A stretch of 64,000 nt of DNA from Alphaproteobacteria bacterium (GCA_012103295.1 WLXB01000004.1:1-64000), one strand, 5' to 3'. Numbered from the stretch's first letter, positions 33,829 through 44,088 are shown. Program-made: numbers and translations. Notes: generated from the sequence alone by a model not told the origin.

Positions 33829-36615
33829 GTGACCAAAGTCCGCTCTCCTCGCAGCCTAATCAGCCGTCGTGCGGTGGACGAGAAACTCGACGCGCGGTTG
33901 TCGGGGGATATTGCGGAGTCGGCCGTTCGCCTCATTTTGATGGAAGAGTTAGCGCTCGCTTTAGAGGATGGGCGCAGTGAAGCGAGACGCCGTCTCGAAG
34001 GGGGTGAAAGCACGGGGTCTGACACGGTCATCGAGCTCTCCTATTTAACAGATCAAATTCTACGACTTCTATTTGATTTTGCTGTTACCCGCGTGTTTAA
34101 GCGCGGTGTTCCAACTATGGGTGAAAAGCTAAGTCTGATGGCTGTCGGTGGTTATGGTCGCGGCGAATTGGCTCCTGGATCAGACCTCGATCTCCTTTTC
34201 CTGCTGCCCTACAAAAAAACGCCCTTCACCGAAAATCTGGTGGAGTACATGCTGTACGTTTTGTGGGATCTCGGCTTCAAAGTGGGTCATGCGGTTCGCA
34301 CCGTTGGCGAGAATGTCAAACAGGCCCAAGCTGACATGACCATTCGCACAGCTTTGCTTGAGGCGCGGTGGATCTGGGGGGATCAAGATCTCGCCCATGA
34401 TCTGCAAACCCGATTCCGCGCTGAGGTGGTTGAAGGCACGGGCATGGCTTTTGTCGAAGCCAAATTGTCTGAGCGAGATGCTCGCCACGAACGGCTTGGC
34501 GACAGCCGCTACGTGTTAGAGCCAAACGTCAAAGAAGACAAAGGCGGATTGAGAGATCTTCATACCTTGTATTGGATCGCGAGATACCTCTATGGAGCAT
34601 CAGACATTCAGGGTCTGGTTGATCGTGACCTCATTCATGACGAGGCCGCGCTTCGTTTTCTCAAAGCCTATGATTTTCTCTGGACTGTCCGGTGCCACAT
34701 TCACTATCTGACTGGTCGGGCCGACAATCGACTGACATTTGATTTACAGCCACAGCTCGCGGAATGCATGGGCTACACGGATCATGTTGGCGGCAGCGCT
34801 GTTGAGCGGTTTATGAAGCACTACTTCTTAATCGCGAAAGACGTTGGCAGTTTGACGCGTATTTTTTCTGCTGTATTGGAAGAAAAGGAACGCCGCAAAC
34901 CTTTGTTGCGGTTGCCTGCCGCTCTAAGGCGGAAAACATTAGAAGGGTTCGAGGTCGAAGGCAGCCGGATTACAGTTCAAGACGATGATGTATTCAGCAA
35001 AGACCCGACTAAGCTGATTCGTATTTTCCATGTCGCCCAACAAAATGGGCTCGATCTTCACCCTCGCGCAGTCGAGCTCATCACTCGAAGTTTGCACCTA
35101 GTTTCCGACATTCGTGAGGATGCTGAAGCCAACCGCCTTTTTGTCGATGTTTTAACGTACGAGAATGGCCCGGAAACAATGTTGCGCTTGATGAATGAGT
35201 CTGGCGTGTTTGGCCGTTTTGTTCCTGACTTTGGTCGCGTTGTCGCGCAGATGCAGTTTGATATGTATCACGTCTATACAACGGATGAGCATACCATCCG
35301 CGCCATTGGTATATTGCACCGTATCGAGAACAGTGCGCTTAAGAACGAGTTGCCCATTGCGTCAGAAGTCGTTGGCAAAGTGCAGTCGCGTCGTGCTTTG
35401 TATGTTGCAGTTCTTCTTCACGATATTGCGAAAGGTCGCGGCGGTGATCACTCCCAACTGGGAGCGCAAATTGCACTCACTTTGTGTCCTCGCTTTGGTT
35501 TGAGCGACGAGGAAACTGAAACGGTGAGTTGGCTGGTTCAACAGCACCTTTTGATGAGCAACACCGCGTTCAAGCGCGACCTTGATGATCCGAAAACCAT
35601 AATCGATTTTTGTAGTTCCGTGCAGTCGCCGGAGCGGCTGAAGCTTCTGCTCGTTCTAACGTGTGCAGATATTCGTGCTGTCGGTCCGAAGGTGTGGAAT
35701 GACTGGAAGGCGACATTGCTGCGTGAACTCTATATTCGCGCCGACGAACGGATGTCCGGTGGTCACGCGACTGTAACCCTCGATGCTCGAATCAATCGCG
35801 CGCGCCAGGCACTCTCTGACCGTCTATCAGATTGGCCTACGGTGGATCGCCAGGAATTTGTGTCGTCAGGGATTCCCGCCTATTGGGTGACCTACGATAC
35901 AGATACCCACGAGCGCCATGCCAGATTTATTCGCGCCGCGGAGAACAGTGATCAAGATATTGCGATCGCGTTTAATATCGATAAAGCGCGCGCGGTCACT
36001 GAAATGATGATTTATACGCCTGACCACCCGGGATTGTTTGCCAAGATCGCTGGAGCTTTAGCACTGTCTAACGTATCCATTGTCGATGCCAAAATCGTGA
36101 CACTGTCAAATGGTATGGCATTAGACACATTCACAGTTCAGGATTTTAACGGTACTGCGATTACCACTGAAACAAAACTTAATCGGGTCAAATCTAGGGT
36201 TGTTGCAGCGTTGGAAGGGCGGTTGCGTCTCGACCGTGAACTTGAAAGTGCGGAAGACCGATTACCTGATCGCGGCCGAGCTCTTGAATCACCGCCTCGC
36301 GTTATCATCGACAATACAGCTTCAAAATTGTACAGCGTTATTGAGATCAATGGCCACGATCGGCAAGGCTTCCTGTTCGACATAACCAAAGTGATTTCTG
36401 AACTGGCTCTTCAAATTGGGTCAGCTCATGTCTCAACCTACGGGGAACGCGTGGTAGACGTTTTCTATGTCAAAGATGTTTTTGGCATGAAGGTCGAGAA
36501 CGAAAGTAAAATTCGTCAGGTCCGCGAGGTGCTCGGGAAGGCCATTGGCGTGCCCGACGAGTTTTCAGTTCGAGACGCCAAATCCGCTGTGATGCAGTCG
36601 ACGGCCGCCGAATAG
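33829..36615 (+). CDS. glnD: [Protein-PII] uridylyltransferase/uridylyl-removing enzyme GlnD
   Basis: A 928-residue nitrogen sensor that uridylylates or de-uridylylates PII proteins in response to glutamine. Domain order: nucleotidyltransferase with GGYGRGELAPGSDLDLLFLL near residue 106 (metal-binding Asp pair), GlnD-specific helical linker, HD domain with VLLHDIAKGRGGDHS near residue 525, and two C-terminal ACT domains (MMIYTPDHPGLFAKIAGALA near residue 726 and IEINGHDRQGFLFDITKVIS near residue 845) for glutamine binding. The start is GTG with a weak ribosome site. murJ follows 71 bases later. Confidence 0.97.
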   Translation: MTKVRSPRSLISRRAVDEKLDARLSGDIAESAVRLILMEELALALEDGRSEARRRLEGGESTGSDTVIELSYLTDQILRLLFDFAVTRVFKRGVPTMGEKLSLMAVGGYGRGELAPGSDLDLLFLLPYKKTPFTENLVEYMLYVLWDLGFKVGHAVRTVGENVKQAQADMTIRTALLEARWIWGDQDLAHDLQTRFRAEVVEGTGMAFVEAKLSERDARHERLGDSRYVLEPNVKEDKGGLRDLHTLYWIARYLYGASDIQGLVDRDLIHDEAALRFLKAYDFLWTVRCHIHYLTGRADNRLTFDLQPQLAECMGYTDHVGGSAVERFMKHYFLIAKDVGSLTRIFSAVLEEKERRKPLLRLPAALRRKTLEGFEVEGSRITVQDDDVFSKDPTKLIRIFHVAQQNGLDLHPRAVELITRSLHLVSDIREDAEANRLFVDVLTYENGPETMLRLMNESGVFGRFVPDFGRVVAQMQFDMYHVYTTDEHTIRAIGILHRIENSALKNELPIASEVVGKVQSRRALYVAVLLHDIAKGRGGDHSQLGAQIALTLCPRFGLSDEETETVSWLVQQHLLMSNTAFKRDLDDPKTIIDFCSSVQSPERLKLLLVLTCADIRAVGPKVWNDWKATLLRELYIRADERMSGGHATVTLDARINRARQALSDRLSDWPTVDRQEFVSSGIPAYWVTYDTDTHERHARFIRAAENSDQDIAIAFNIDKARAVTEMMIYTPDHPGLFAKIAGALALSNVSIVDAKIVTLSNGMALDTFTVQDFNGTAITTETKLNRVKSRVVAALEGRLRLDRELESAEDRLPDRGRALESPPRVIIDNTASKLYSVIEINGHDRQGFLFDITKVISELALQIGSAHVSTYGERVVDVFYVKDVFGMKVENESKIRQVREVLGKAIGVPDEFSVRDAKSAVMQSTAAE

Positions 36616-36686
36616 ATATCCGTCTTTTTTGCGCCATGCCGAGGCCACATCTATGCCCCGAAGCCTTGGTGTTATAAACCTCTGCT

Positions 36687-38291
36687 ATGAGTTCTCGCCA
36701 ATCTCTTCTGCGCGCCTTCGCCACCGTAAGCGGCATGACCTTGATCAGTCGTGTGACTGGCTTTGTCCGCGATATCTTGATCGCCGGCGTGCTCGGAGCT
36801 GGTCTAGCGGCTGACGCATTCCTGATCGCCTTTCAGTTTCCGAACTTGTTTCGCCGTCTCTTTGCCGAGGGTGCATTCTCTGCCGGTTTTGTGCCCATCT
36901 TCTCGGAGATACTGGAAAAAGAAGGGCGGGACAAAGCGCTCCGGTTCGCAGAACAGTCTTTTGCCGTTCTCGCGACCGTCCTGTTTCTATTCGTTTTGGT
37001 AATGATGATCGCAATGCCCATCGCTTTGTTTGCGATCGCACCGGGCTTTAGCAATATTCCCGGCCAAATGGAGCGCGCGACAGAGCTAGCGCGGATTGCC
37101 TTTCCTTACCTATTTTTTATCTCGTTGGTTTCACTACAATCCGGTGTGCTCAATGCCCTCGATCGTTTTGCCGCGGCGGCTGCCACGCCAATTCTACTAA
37201 ACTTAACCTTAATCACCGCCGTGTTGTTTGCATTGTCTTCGGGCATGGATGCATCAATCGCTCTGGCCTGGGGCGTTGCGTTGGCGGGTGTCATTCAATT
37301 CGCGTGGTTGGCGTGGCGGGTGCGAGTTGCAGGCATGCCTCTTGGGCTTATCCGTCCACGTTTATCACCACGGGTGAGACAGCTACTCAAGCGAATCCTT
37401 CCAGTCGTGTTCGGCGCTAGTTTGTATCAGCTCAATCTTCTCGTTGATAAAATTATCGCGACCCTAGTCTCTGTTGGCGCAGTGTCATGGCTCTATTTCG
37501 CAGACCGTGTGAACCAATTGCCGCTCGGCGTTATTGGGGTGGGCATCGGAGTTGCCCTGTTGCCCATGCTGTCTCGCTCTATTCAAAGTGACAATCCGGA
37601 AGAGGCACTCCGAGCTCAGAATCGGGCGATTGAGATCAGTCTCGTTCTCACACTACCGGCCGCCGTCGGGCTATTGGTCTTGGCGCATCCCATTGCTGCT
37701 GCCTTGTATGAGCGCGGGGCCTTCACCGTTGCAGACCGTCAAGCTGTTGGTGCAGCGCTTGCAGCTTTTGCCGCCGGGCTGCCGGCCTATGTCGTGATCA
37801 AGGCACTCGCGCCGGGGTTCTTCGGTCGCCAGGATACAGCGACGCCGGTCAAAATTTCAGCGGCGGCGATGGTCGTCAATATCGCGCTTAACCTCATCCT
37901 TATGCGGTCGCTTGGTCATGTCGGCATCGCCTTGGCAACAGCGATCTCTGCATGGCTGAACGCTGGTTTGCTGGGCTTTGTATTGGTTAGGCGCGGTCAT
38001 CTCGTTGCTGATGCGCGACTGACCAAACGGTTGCCCCGCATTTGTCTGGCCAGCGTGGTAATGGGGGTAACGGTATGGATTGGGCTTAGTTTGTTAACCA
38101 CCGCGTTCGGACCTTTATTCGGTGGGTCGGGAACCGCGGCGGGCGCTGAAATGCCGCGTGCCCTCGGTCTTGCCGGTCTCATTGCGCTCGGCTGTGGCGT
38201 CTATGGCGGCGTTCTTCTCGCGACCGGTGGGGCTGCGTTGAGTGACTTTAGAAGCCTTCGCGGTACACCTCCGCCTGGCGAGGCTGGCTAG
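36687..38291 (+). CDS. murJ: Lipid II flippase MurJ (MviN)
   Basis: A 534-residue polytopic membrane protein with about 14 hydrophobic helices. The N-terminal SRVTGFVRDILIAGVLGAGL near residue 21 and FRRLFAEGAFSAGFVPIF near residue 52 are the MurJ/MviN signature; Arg residues in these loops line the lipid II cavity. It flips undecaprenyl-PP-MurNAc-peptide-GlcNAc to the periplasm and should be essential. It follows glnD and precedes trpS. The Shine-Dalgarno sequence is weak. Confidence 0.95.
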   Translation: MSSRQSLLRAFATVSGMTLISRVTGFVRDILIAGVLGAGLAADAFLIAFQFPNLFRRLFAEGAFSAGFVPIFSEILEKEGRDKALRFAEQSFAVLATVLFLFVLVMMIAMPIALFAIAPGFSNIPGQMERATELARIAFPYLFFISLVSLQSGVLNALDRFAAAAATPILLNLTLITAVLFALSSGMDASIALAWGVALAGVIQFAWLAWRVRVAGMPLGLIRPRLSPRVRQLLKRILPVVFGASLYQLNLLVDKIIATLVSVGAVSWLYFADRVNQLPLGVIGVGIGVALLPMLSRSIQSDNPEEALRAQNRAIEISLVLTLPAAVGLLVLAHPIAAALYERGAFTVADRQAVGAALAAFAAGLPAYVVIKALAPGFFGRQDTATPVKISAAAMVVNIALNLILMRSLGHVGIALATAISAWLNAGLLGFVLVRRGHLVADARLTKRLPRICLASVVMGVTVWIGLSLLTTAFGPLFGGSGTAAGAEMPRALGLAGLIALGCGVYGGVLLATGGAALSDFRSLRGTPPPGEAG

Positions 38292-38362
38292 TCAGCTTGA
38301 CCCTATGAGAGCGCTGGGCTATCCCCGCGCCTTACCTCACAATCAACCCAACGGCGTGTCTC

Positions 38363-39376
38363 ATGGCGTTTCCCAGCAATCGTATCCTTTCAGGCATTCA
38401 ACCCACCGGTAATCTGCATCTTGGCAATTACTTAGGGGCGATGAAAAACTGGGTGGCCATGCAGAACGACTATGAATGTCTGTTTTGTATTGTCGATTTG
38501 CACGCCATTACGGTTTGGCCCGATCTCGGTGATATCGCCCAGTCATCAAGGGAAGTAGCCGCTGGCATGATTGCATCGGGTATCGACCCTGAACAAAGCG
38601 CACTCTTTATTCAAAGTCATGTACCGGCTCACGCTCAACTGGCGTGGGTTTTTAACTGCGTCGCACGTTTGGGCTGGCTTAACCGAATGACCCAGTTCAA
38701 AGACAAGGCCGGGAAAAATAAAGAAAAAGCTTCATCGGGCCTTATGGTTTATCCCAATCTCATGGCGGCTGATATTTTGGCTTACAAGGCAAGCCATGTG
38801 CCGACAGGTGAAGATCAGAAGCAGCATCTGGAGTTGGCGCGCGACATCGCGCAAAAGTTTAACGTCGATACGGGCAAAGATGTTTTCCCACTGCCTAAGC
38901 CAGTCATTCAGGGGCCCGGAACACGCGTCATGAGCTTGCGTGATGGCCAGCGTAAAATGTCCAAATCTGATGTGTCCGATATGACGCGGATCAACCTGAC
39001 AGATACCGCAGACGCCATCGCCGATAAGATTAAGCGGGCGAAGACCGATCCCGAGCCGCTCCCGGACTCAGCGGCGGGCCTAGCGGAGCGCCCTGAGGCG
39101 TCCAACCTCATCAATATTTATGCGGCGTTGGCTGATAAGTCCGTTGATGATGTTGTGGCCGACTTTGCTGGCCAGGGCTTCGGGGCATTCAAACCCAAGC
39201 TGGCTGAACTTGCAGTGTCTATTCTTAGTCCTATCGCAAACCGTATGACTGAACTTCTGTCAGACCCGGCCGAACTTGATCGCTTGCTTGCTCGAGGGGC
39301 TGATAAGGCCAACGACCTTGCAAACCCAGTGTTGACTGAAGCCTATGAAGCCATAGGGTTCTCACAACGGGGTTAA
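38363..39376 (+). CDS. trpS: Tryptophan--tRNA ligase
   Basis: A 337-residue class I aminoacyl-tRNA synthetase. The HIGH-equivalent is in [20 protein letters not shown] near residue 9, and the KMSKS loop is in [12 protein letters not shown] near residue 200. The [18 protein letters not shown] segment near residue 150 is typical for bacterial TrpRS. Length is normal. It sits in its usual alphaproteobacterial place after murJ and converges with the nitroreductase gene, 4 bases apart. Confidence 0.97.
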   Translation: MAFPSNRILSGIQPTGNLHLGNYLGAMKNWVAMQNDYECLFCIVDLHAITVWPDLGDIAQSSREVAAGMIASGIDPEQSALFIQSHVPAHAQLAWVFNCVARLGWLNRMTQFKDKAGKNKEKASSGLMVYPNLMAADILAYKASHVPTGEDQKQHLELARDIAQKFNVDTGKDVFPLPKPVIQGPGTRVMSLRDGQRKMSKSDVSDMTRINLTDTADAIADKIKRAKTDPEPLPDSAAGLAERPEASNLINIYAALADKSVDDVVADFAGQGFGAFKPKLAELAVSILSPIANRMTELLSDPAELDRLLARGADKANDLANPVLTEAYEAIGFSQRG

Positions 39377-39380
39377 GGCC

Positions 39381-39974
39381 TCAGATCACCTCGCACGCTT
39401 GGTCGAAATCAAAGCGCGGCGAACGAGGATGCACCTCTTTATCGTCGCCATAACCGACGTTGCACAGAAAGTTAACTTTGAACCGGCCGTCTGGGAAAAA
39501 GGTCGCATTGACCATATCAACATCGAAACCAGACATTGGTCCGCAGTCGAGGCCAAGAGCGCGTGCCGCCATCATGAAATAGGCACCCTGCAAGGTGCCA
39601 TTCCGAAAGGCTGTCTCGGTCACCAAATCGTCATTGCCCGTAAACCAAACCTTTGCATCGGTATGGGGAAACAGTTCCGGCAAATGCTCATAGAATTTCA
39701 TGTCATGCGCGATAATGGCGGTAACCGGTGCCGACATGGTTTTCGCCAGGTTGCCTCCAGAGAGAGCGGGCTTTAATTTTTCTCTACCCTCTGGCGTGGC
39801 AACAAAGACGAAACGCGCCGGAGAACAGTTGGCCGACGTCGGCGCCATTTTCATTAGACCAAATATTTTGTGAAGCGTGTCGTCGCTGACGGGTTCCGGG
39901 TGCCAGCTATTCTGTGTTCTGGCGTCACGAAACAAAAGGTCGAGTCCGGTACTGTCTATAGCGGTGCGAGGCAT
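39381..39974 (-). CDS. Nitroreductase-family protein, RutE/malonic semialdehyde reductase-like
   Basis: A 197-residue flavin-dependent reductase. FRDARTQNSWHPEPVSDDTL at residues 15-34 and MAPTSANCSPARFVFV near residue 48 (FMN phosphate site) are close to the RutE/HadB group, which reduces 3-hydroxypropionic semialdehyde precursors in uracil degradation. No other rut gene is present, so a general NADH-dependent reductase role is equally possible. The ATG at 39974 follows AGGAC; the frame extends 40 codons further upstream, overlapping the divergent deacetylase gene, and is not used. Confidence 0.85.
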   Translation of the reverse strand: MPRTAIDSTGLDLLFRDARTQNSWHPEPVSDDTLHKIFGLMKMAPTSANCSPARFVFVATPEGREKLKPALSGGNLAKTMSAPVTAIIAHDMKFYEHLPELFPHTDAKVWFTGNDDLVTETAFRNGTLQGAYFMMAARALGLDCGPMSGFDVDMVNATFFPDGRFKVNFLCNVGYGDDKEVHPRSPRFDFDQACEVI

Positions 39975-40011
39975 AGCGCGTCCTTTTCGTCTATCTGGTA
40001 GAATAGCTATT

Positions 40012-41076
40012 ATGAAACTTCTGCTTATCAGACTTTGTTTTGCAACGGCACTGTTTACCGTCGGGATAGTACCTGTGGCGCTAGCATCCGACACGGCGGT
40101 GATTCTGATGTATCACCGTTTTGGTGAGAGCCACCTGCCGACGACTAACACAACTGTGGCCCAGCTTGAGGATCACATCGCAGCCTTACAAGACGGTGGC
40201 TATACAGTTGTGCCTCTCGCTGATGTGGTGTCGGCGCTCAATGGTGAACACAATCTGCCGCCTCGGGCGATTGCCATTACAGTTGATGACGCCTATCGAT
40301 CCTTTCTCACGACGGGTTGGCCGCGCTTCAAGGCTGCTGGATTTCCAGTGACTCTTTTCGTGGCGACCGAAGGCGTAGACGCAGGGTACAGCGATACGTT
40401 GACGTGGAATGAAATTCTGACTCTGCAACGGGACGGTGTCGTGATTGGCGCACATAGCCACAATCACAGTCACTTCCCCTCGTTGAGTGCGGCCACCGTT
40501 GCACAAGACCTAGCCGAAATGTCCGCGGCCTTCGAGCGGGCGCTGGGTGATGTTCCCGATGTTTTCGCGTACCCGTATGGCGAGGCTGGTCGTGCTGATA
40601 TGACAGCGGTTCGGAACGCCGGATTCGTCGCTGGGTTTGGTCAGCATTCAGGGGCTGTTGGGCCACTGGCAGATCGATTTTATCTCCCGCGCTTTGCTCT
40701 CAACGAACAATTCGGACGCTTGGAACGGTTTCGCCTGATTATCGAAACGCTGCCGTTGCCTGTGGTGTCGATCTCTCCCGTCGATCCTGTGCTTCAATCC
40801 AATCCACCTGCCATCACGATTGAGCTTACAGATTCACTGCCCAATCTGGAGAACGTGACCTGCTTTGGCCCGTCTGGAGAGCAACTCAACGTGGTGGCTG
40901 GCACCAACACGGTCTCAGTAAACCCCACGTCTTCGTTTCCTGCCGGTCGTGCGCGTTTGAACTGCACCCTGCGATCCGTAGATCGCCTTACCCAGGGGCG
41001 GTGGTATTGGTACGGGTGGCAGATGATCGCGGAGTTTGAGTCGGAAGGTATAGCCGTTCACCCGAGATACCGCTGA
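40012..41076 (+). CDS. Exported polysaccharide deacetylase (NodB/CE4 domain)
   Basis: A 354-residue secreted or periplasmic protein. Signal peptide: MKLLLIRLCFATALFTVGIV with cleavage likely after ALA, residue 25. CE4 domain from about residue 27: MYHRFGE, then AITVDDAYRS (catalytic/metal Asp pair, near residue 84) and GAHSHNHSHF (metal-binding His pair, near residue 145), followed by FAYPYGEAG. The C-terminal ~100 residues form a beta-rich Ig-like extension (VSISPVDPVLQSNPPAITIE start) with two Cys. Likely substrates are cell-wall or exopolysaccharide N-acetyl groups. The start lies 37 bases from the divergent nitroreductase start. Confidence 0.88.
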   Translation: MKLLLIRLCFATALFTVGIVPVALASDTAVILMYHRFGESHLPTTNTTVAQLEDHIAALQDGGYTVVPLADVVSALNGEHNLPPRAIAITVDDAYRSFLTTGWPRFKAAGFPVTLFVATEGVDAGYSDTLTWNEILTLQRDGVVIGAHSHNHSHFPSLSAATVAQDLAEMSAAFERALGDVPDVFAYPYGEAGRADMTAVRNAGFVAGFGQHSGAVGPLADRFYLPRFALNEQFGRLERFRLIIETLPLPVVSISPVDPVLQSNPPAITIELTDSLPNLENVTCFGPSGEQLNVVAGTNTVSVNPTSSFPAGRARLNCTLRSVDRLTQGRWYWYGWQMIAEFESEGIAVHPRYR

Positions 41077-41102
41077 GTAGAGAAACGACAAGGTCTTACG
41101 TC

Positions 41103-42119
41103 TTAGTTTGCTTCAGCCAATTGAGTCATGACGTCTGGTGCGGCCAAGGTTGCCTTGTCGAGAGGCCGGAGATTGTTGACCCGTATAATAGCTCGTAAAG
41201 ATTCGACGTAGGCCTCACCGCGTTCTGAGTAACGCGTTAAAGTTTCAGCCAAGACCCACCCGTCCAAGTCATTCCCTGCGTCCAGCGTCACAGCCCGTTG
41301 TTCGCGGAACGTGGCGTAGGCCCAATGGGTGTTTAGGTTCTTGGCATAAGCCTGCACAGATTGCAGTGGCGCCTCAAAAGCGCGAACGGCGTAGGCTTGG
41401 CCCTCTCGCTGTTCTGTTGGCACAATTCCCGCATCTTCGTTCCATACCCATTGTCCGAACAGAGCGTTGCCTTCGCGTGCAAACCGTGACGTTCCCCACG
41501 CACTTTCTTCGACAGCCTGAGCAAGGGCGAGCGCTACAGGAATAGGGGCGACCCGCGCTTCGAGGACGTCGAACAATTCAGCTAGGCTAACATCTTTTTC
41601 TGCTCGGTTTATGCCATAGCGTGTCGCAAGGCCATCAATCCACACGCCATCGTCTTCACTTAGGCTCACATTCTCGCTGTCAACTTTAAGAGTTGTGGCG
41701 ATGGCTAGCAGCCGTCGGCGATCGGCTGCAATCTCTTCGTTGGCCGTCAATATCAAAGGGAGGACTGATCGAAAAAACAAGCGCTTGCGACGGTCGACGG
41801 CTCGAATGTCTTTCAGCCCTTCCGGCATAGCCGAAACAATAAGCCGCGGAACCGCTTGCCCCTCATTGCGAATACCATCAAGGGAGTAGCCAAACCGAAC
41901 AAAGGTTTCTTCCAGTGTATCGATCACCAAATCATCACCGGCAATGACAATACGGCCATCACCACGGGTGCGTGTCGTGTCCGTAATTTGTAACGCGGCA
42001 AGAAACAGAATCAGCGCGACGAACACCATTTCCGCTTCAAGTGGTCGACGGCGCGCCTGGGCGTAAAGCGCGTGAAGAGCGCCAATGATCGCAAGGCCGA
42101 CAGATTTAAGGAAAGTCAT
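41103..42119 (-). CDS. Bax-like glucosaminidase-domain membrane protein
   Basis: A 338-residue protein with one N-terminal membrane anchor (about residues 29-47, LEAEMVFVALILFLAALQIT) and a periplasmic glucosaminidase (GH73-like, Bax family) domain near residues 190-330: ALAQAVEESAWGTSRFAREG carries the catalytic Glu, followed by NALFGQWVW. It probably trims peptidoglycan. A TTG 12 bases upstream of the chosen ATG is possible but less likely. It ends a leftward run: TauE/SafE, TIGR02186, UspA, Nfu, Bax. Confidence 0.83.
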   Translation of the reverse strand: MTFLKSVGLAIIGALHALYAQARRRPLEAEMVFVALILFLAALQITDTTRTRGDGRIVIAGDDLVIDTLEETFVRFGYSLDGIRNEGQAVPRLIVSAMPEGLKDIRAVDRRKRLFFRSVLPLILTANEEIAADRRRLLAIATTLKVDSENVSLSEDDGVWIDGLATRYGINRAEKDVSLAELFDVLEARVAPIPVALALAQAVEESAWGTSRFAREGNALFGQWVWNEDAGIVPTEQREGQAYAVRAFEAPLQSVQAYAKNLNTHWAYATFREQRAVTLDAGNDLDGWVLAETLTRYSERGEAYVESLRAIIRVNNLRPLDKATLAAPDVMTQLAEAN

Positions 42120-42166
42120 AGCGCGCAGCAACGAGCGGCTCCAAACGTAGTGCAGAGTCGCCTAGT

Positions 42167-42733
42167 TTACACGACCGCTTCGACTTGCGTTACTTCTGGA
42201 ACGTAGTGGCGCAGCATATTTTCGATCCCTGACTTCAAAGTCATAGTCGAACTGGGACAGCCAGCGCAGGCACCGCGCATGTGCAAGTAAACTGTACCAC
42301 CTTTAAATCCCTTGTAGATGATGTCTCCACCATCTTGGGCCACGGCTGGTCGCACCCGAGTTTCAATCAGTTCTTTGATTTGGTCGATAACGTCTGGGTC
42401 TGCATCATCGTCGGCGAACGTGTCGCTTTCATCTGTGCTGCCTGCACCGTCTAGCATCAAGGGCTGACCAGATGTGTAGTGATCCATAATTGCGCCAAGG
42501 ACCAGCGGTTTGATCACCTGCCAATCCATGTCGTCTGTTTTGGTTACGGTTACAAAATCGGTGCCAAAGAAAACCCCAGTCACACCGTCCAATTCAAAGA
42601 GACGCCGTGCAAGAGGGGACTGCTGCGCATCTTCTGCTGTCGTAAAGTCAGCGACTCCACTATCCATGACCGGTCGGCCAGGCAGAAATTTGAGGGTTGC
42701 CGGATTAGGGGTCGGCTCGGTTTGAATAAACAT
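42167..42733 (-). CDS. NfuA/NifU-like iron-sulphur scaffold protein
   Basis: A 188-residue two-domain protein. The N-terminal Nfu_N domain (MFIQTEPTPNPATLKFLPGR) is the standard alphaproteobacterial/mitochondrial NFU start. The C-terminal NifU domain contains GACAGCPSS near residue 155, whose CxxC holds a transferable [4Fe-4S] cluster; RPAVAQDGGDIIYKGF precedes it. It delivers clusters to late targets such as lipoate synthase. A clear AGGAC site precedes the ATG. The 104 bases between it and the upstream uspA gene show no strong terminator. Confidence 0.94.
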   Translation of the reverse strand: MFIQTEPTPNPATLKFLPGRPVMDSGVADFTTAEDAQQSPLARRLFELDGVTGVFFGTDFVTVTKTDDMDWQVIKPLVLGAIMDHYTSGQPLMLDGAGSTDESDTFADDDADPDVIDQIKELIETRVRPAVAQDGGDIIYKGFKGGTVYLHMRGACAGCPSSTMTLKSGIENMLRHYVPEVTQVEAVV

Positions 42734-42837
42734 TGGAAATGTCCTGGTCGGATTTAAGGGGCCTGCCCGTTAATTAGGACTAAAACGGTCCAGTCTCAAG
42801 GGTGAAGGTGGTGTGAGCGTAAGACTAGGCCTAGAAA

Positions 42838-43329
42838 TTAGGTCAAAGCGTCGATTTCTTCGTTGGTTAAGTTTCCCGGCACGATGGTGACCGGCAATGT
42901 GATTTTACCGGCTAAACGGCCAGAAAGAGCGGTAACCAAGGGGCCGGGGCCTTCGTCTCCGGCGCTAGCACCAAGGACCAATACTGAGATATCCACCTGC
43001 TCTTCTACAACAGCAAGAAGCTGTGCGTTGGTGTCGCCCTCGCGTAGATACAGGGTTGGCATTCGCCCTGTTTGCCGCTGTACGTCGGCGGCAACGCGTT
43101 GGAGCAATTTTTCGGCTTCAGAGCGTGCTTCTGTTTCCATGAGATCAGCGATCGAGGCAAAGTGATGAAAATCCGATGGCTCGACGGCGTGAAAAAGAGC
43201 GACGTTACCGTTCGTATGTAGTGCTCGCCGGCAGGCAAAGCGGAGCGCGGCGCTCAGTTCTGCTGACGCATCAACAACAAGTAGAAACGTGCGTGGGTGT
43301 TCCAGACTTTCCTGTTCTTGATCAGTCAT
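42838..43329 (-). CDS. Universal stress protein (UspA family)
   Basis: A 163-residue Usp-fold protein. LLVVDASAELSAALRFACR near residue 16 opens the fold; the end carries LVLGASAGDEGPGPLVTAL and ITLPVTIVPG, related to the ATP-binding G-2x-G-9x-G(S/T) motif but with altered spacing. It may bind nucleotide, and its ligand is unknown. Usp genes often sit between trpS and nifU in Rhodospirillales, matching this location. It is 9 bases downstream of the TIGR02186 gene, so the four genes upstream of Bax may be one transcript. Confidence 0.88.
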   Translation of the reverse strand: MTDQEQESLEHPRTFLLVVDASAELSAALRFACRRALHTNGNVALFHAVEPSDFHHFASIADLMETEARSEAEKLLQRVAADVQRQTGRMPTLYLREGDTNAQLLAVVEEQVDISVLVLGASAGDEGPGPLVTALSGRLAGKITLPVTIVPGNLTNEEIDALT

Positions 43330-43338
43330 GATCTGCCC

Positions 43339-44088
43339 CTAGGTCCGCCTGAAGGCCGCTTCTGCCGCCCAACCAGCTAGCACAGCGATTACAATGGCGA
43401 ATAGTCCGTAGATTGGTGCCAAATTGTGGGCGAAGTCGTAGACCTCTGCGCCGATACCTGTTTTTGAAATGATCAGAGGAACAAACTCGCCGCTGACAAC
43501 GTCACCGTTTCTGAACAAATAGATACCGACTTCATAAGCCCCTGTCGGAACATTGGCCGGAAAATGAAGTTCAGCCCTAAACAATCTATTGGCAAGTAGC
43601 GATACCTTTCCGTTTTCTGGGCTGTAAAGGCCGCGCTCCGTATTCAATCGAATCAGCGCGTCCCCATAAGTTTGTCGAGTTTCTTCTGGTTGGTTGGGTT
43701 CGACAAACTTCAATTTAAGATTCTCAACACCGATCTCATAAAGTGCGCGTATTCGCTCCGACGTAAACTCCGCAATGTCGCGATTGCTTGCGACATTATA
43801 GAAAGACGGCACGTCTCTCATCGCAATTGCTTCCGAATTAGCCCATATCGGACCAAAGCGATTTTTGCGCCGAATGGTGACATCCGTTGCCGGGCCGCGA
43901 ACAACAATAACAACATCGCCAGGACCATCGGTTGCGCCAAACAGCAATACGTCAGTGCCGGTAAAGCCTGTGGTGATGGCGACCAGATGGTTCGAGAGGT
44001 CCGCGACTAGGGGAACACTCTGTGCGGTTGCGGGCCGTGCGATACCAAAGGCAACAACAAAGGCCATGAGGATGAGCCCTGTTTTCAT
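43339..44088 (-). CDS. TIGR02186-family membrane-anchored protein
   Basis: A 249-residue protein with a signal peptide (MKTGLILMAFVVAFGIARPA, cleavage after ATA near residue 22), a ~180-residue periplasmic beta-rich region (VLLFGATDGPGDVVIVVRGP near residue 48) and one C-terminal membrane helix (about residues 222-243). The sequence and its position directly after a TauE/SafE permease match the alphaproteobacterial TIGR02186 family, whose role is unknown but probably auxiliary to anion export. The start overlaps the permease stop by 4 bases (ATGA), indicating coupled translation. Confidence 0.85.
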   Translation of the reverse strand: MKTGLILMAFVVAFGIARPATAQSVPLVADLSNHLVAITTGFTGTDVLLFGATDGPGDVVIVVRGPATDVTIRRKNRFGPIWANSEAIAMRDVPSFYNVASNRDIAEFTSERIRALYEIGVENLKLKFVEPNQPEETRQTYGDALIRLNTERGLYSPENGKVSLLANRLFRAELHFPANVPTGAYEVGIYLFRNGDVVSGEFVPLIISKTGIGAEVYDFAHNLAPIYGLFAIVIAVLAGWAAEAAFRRT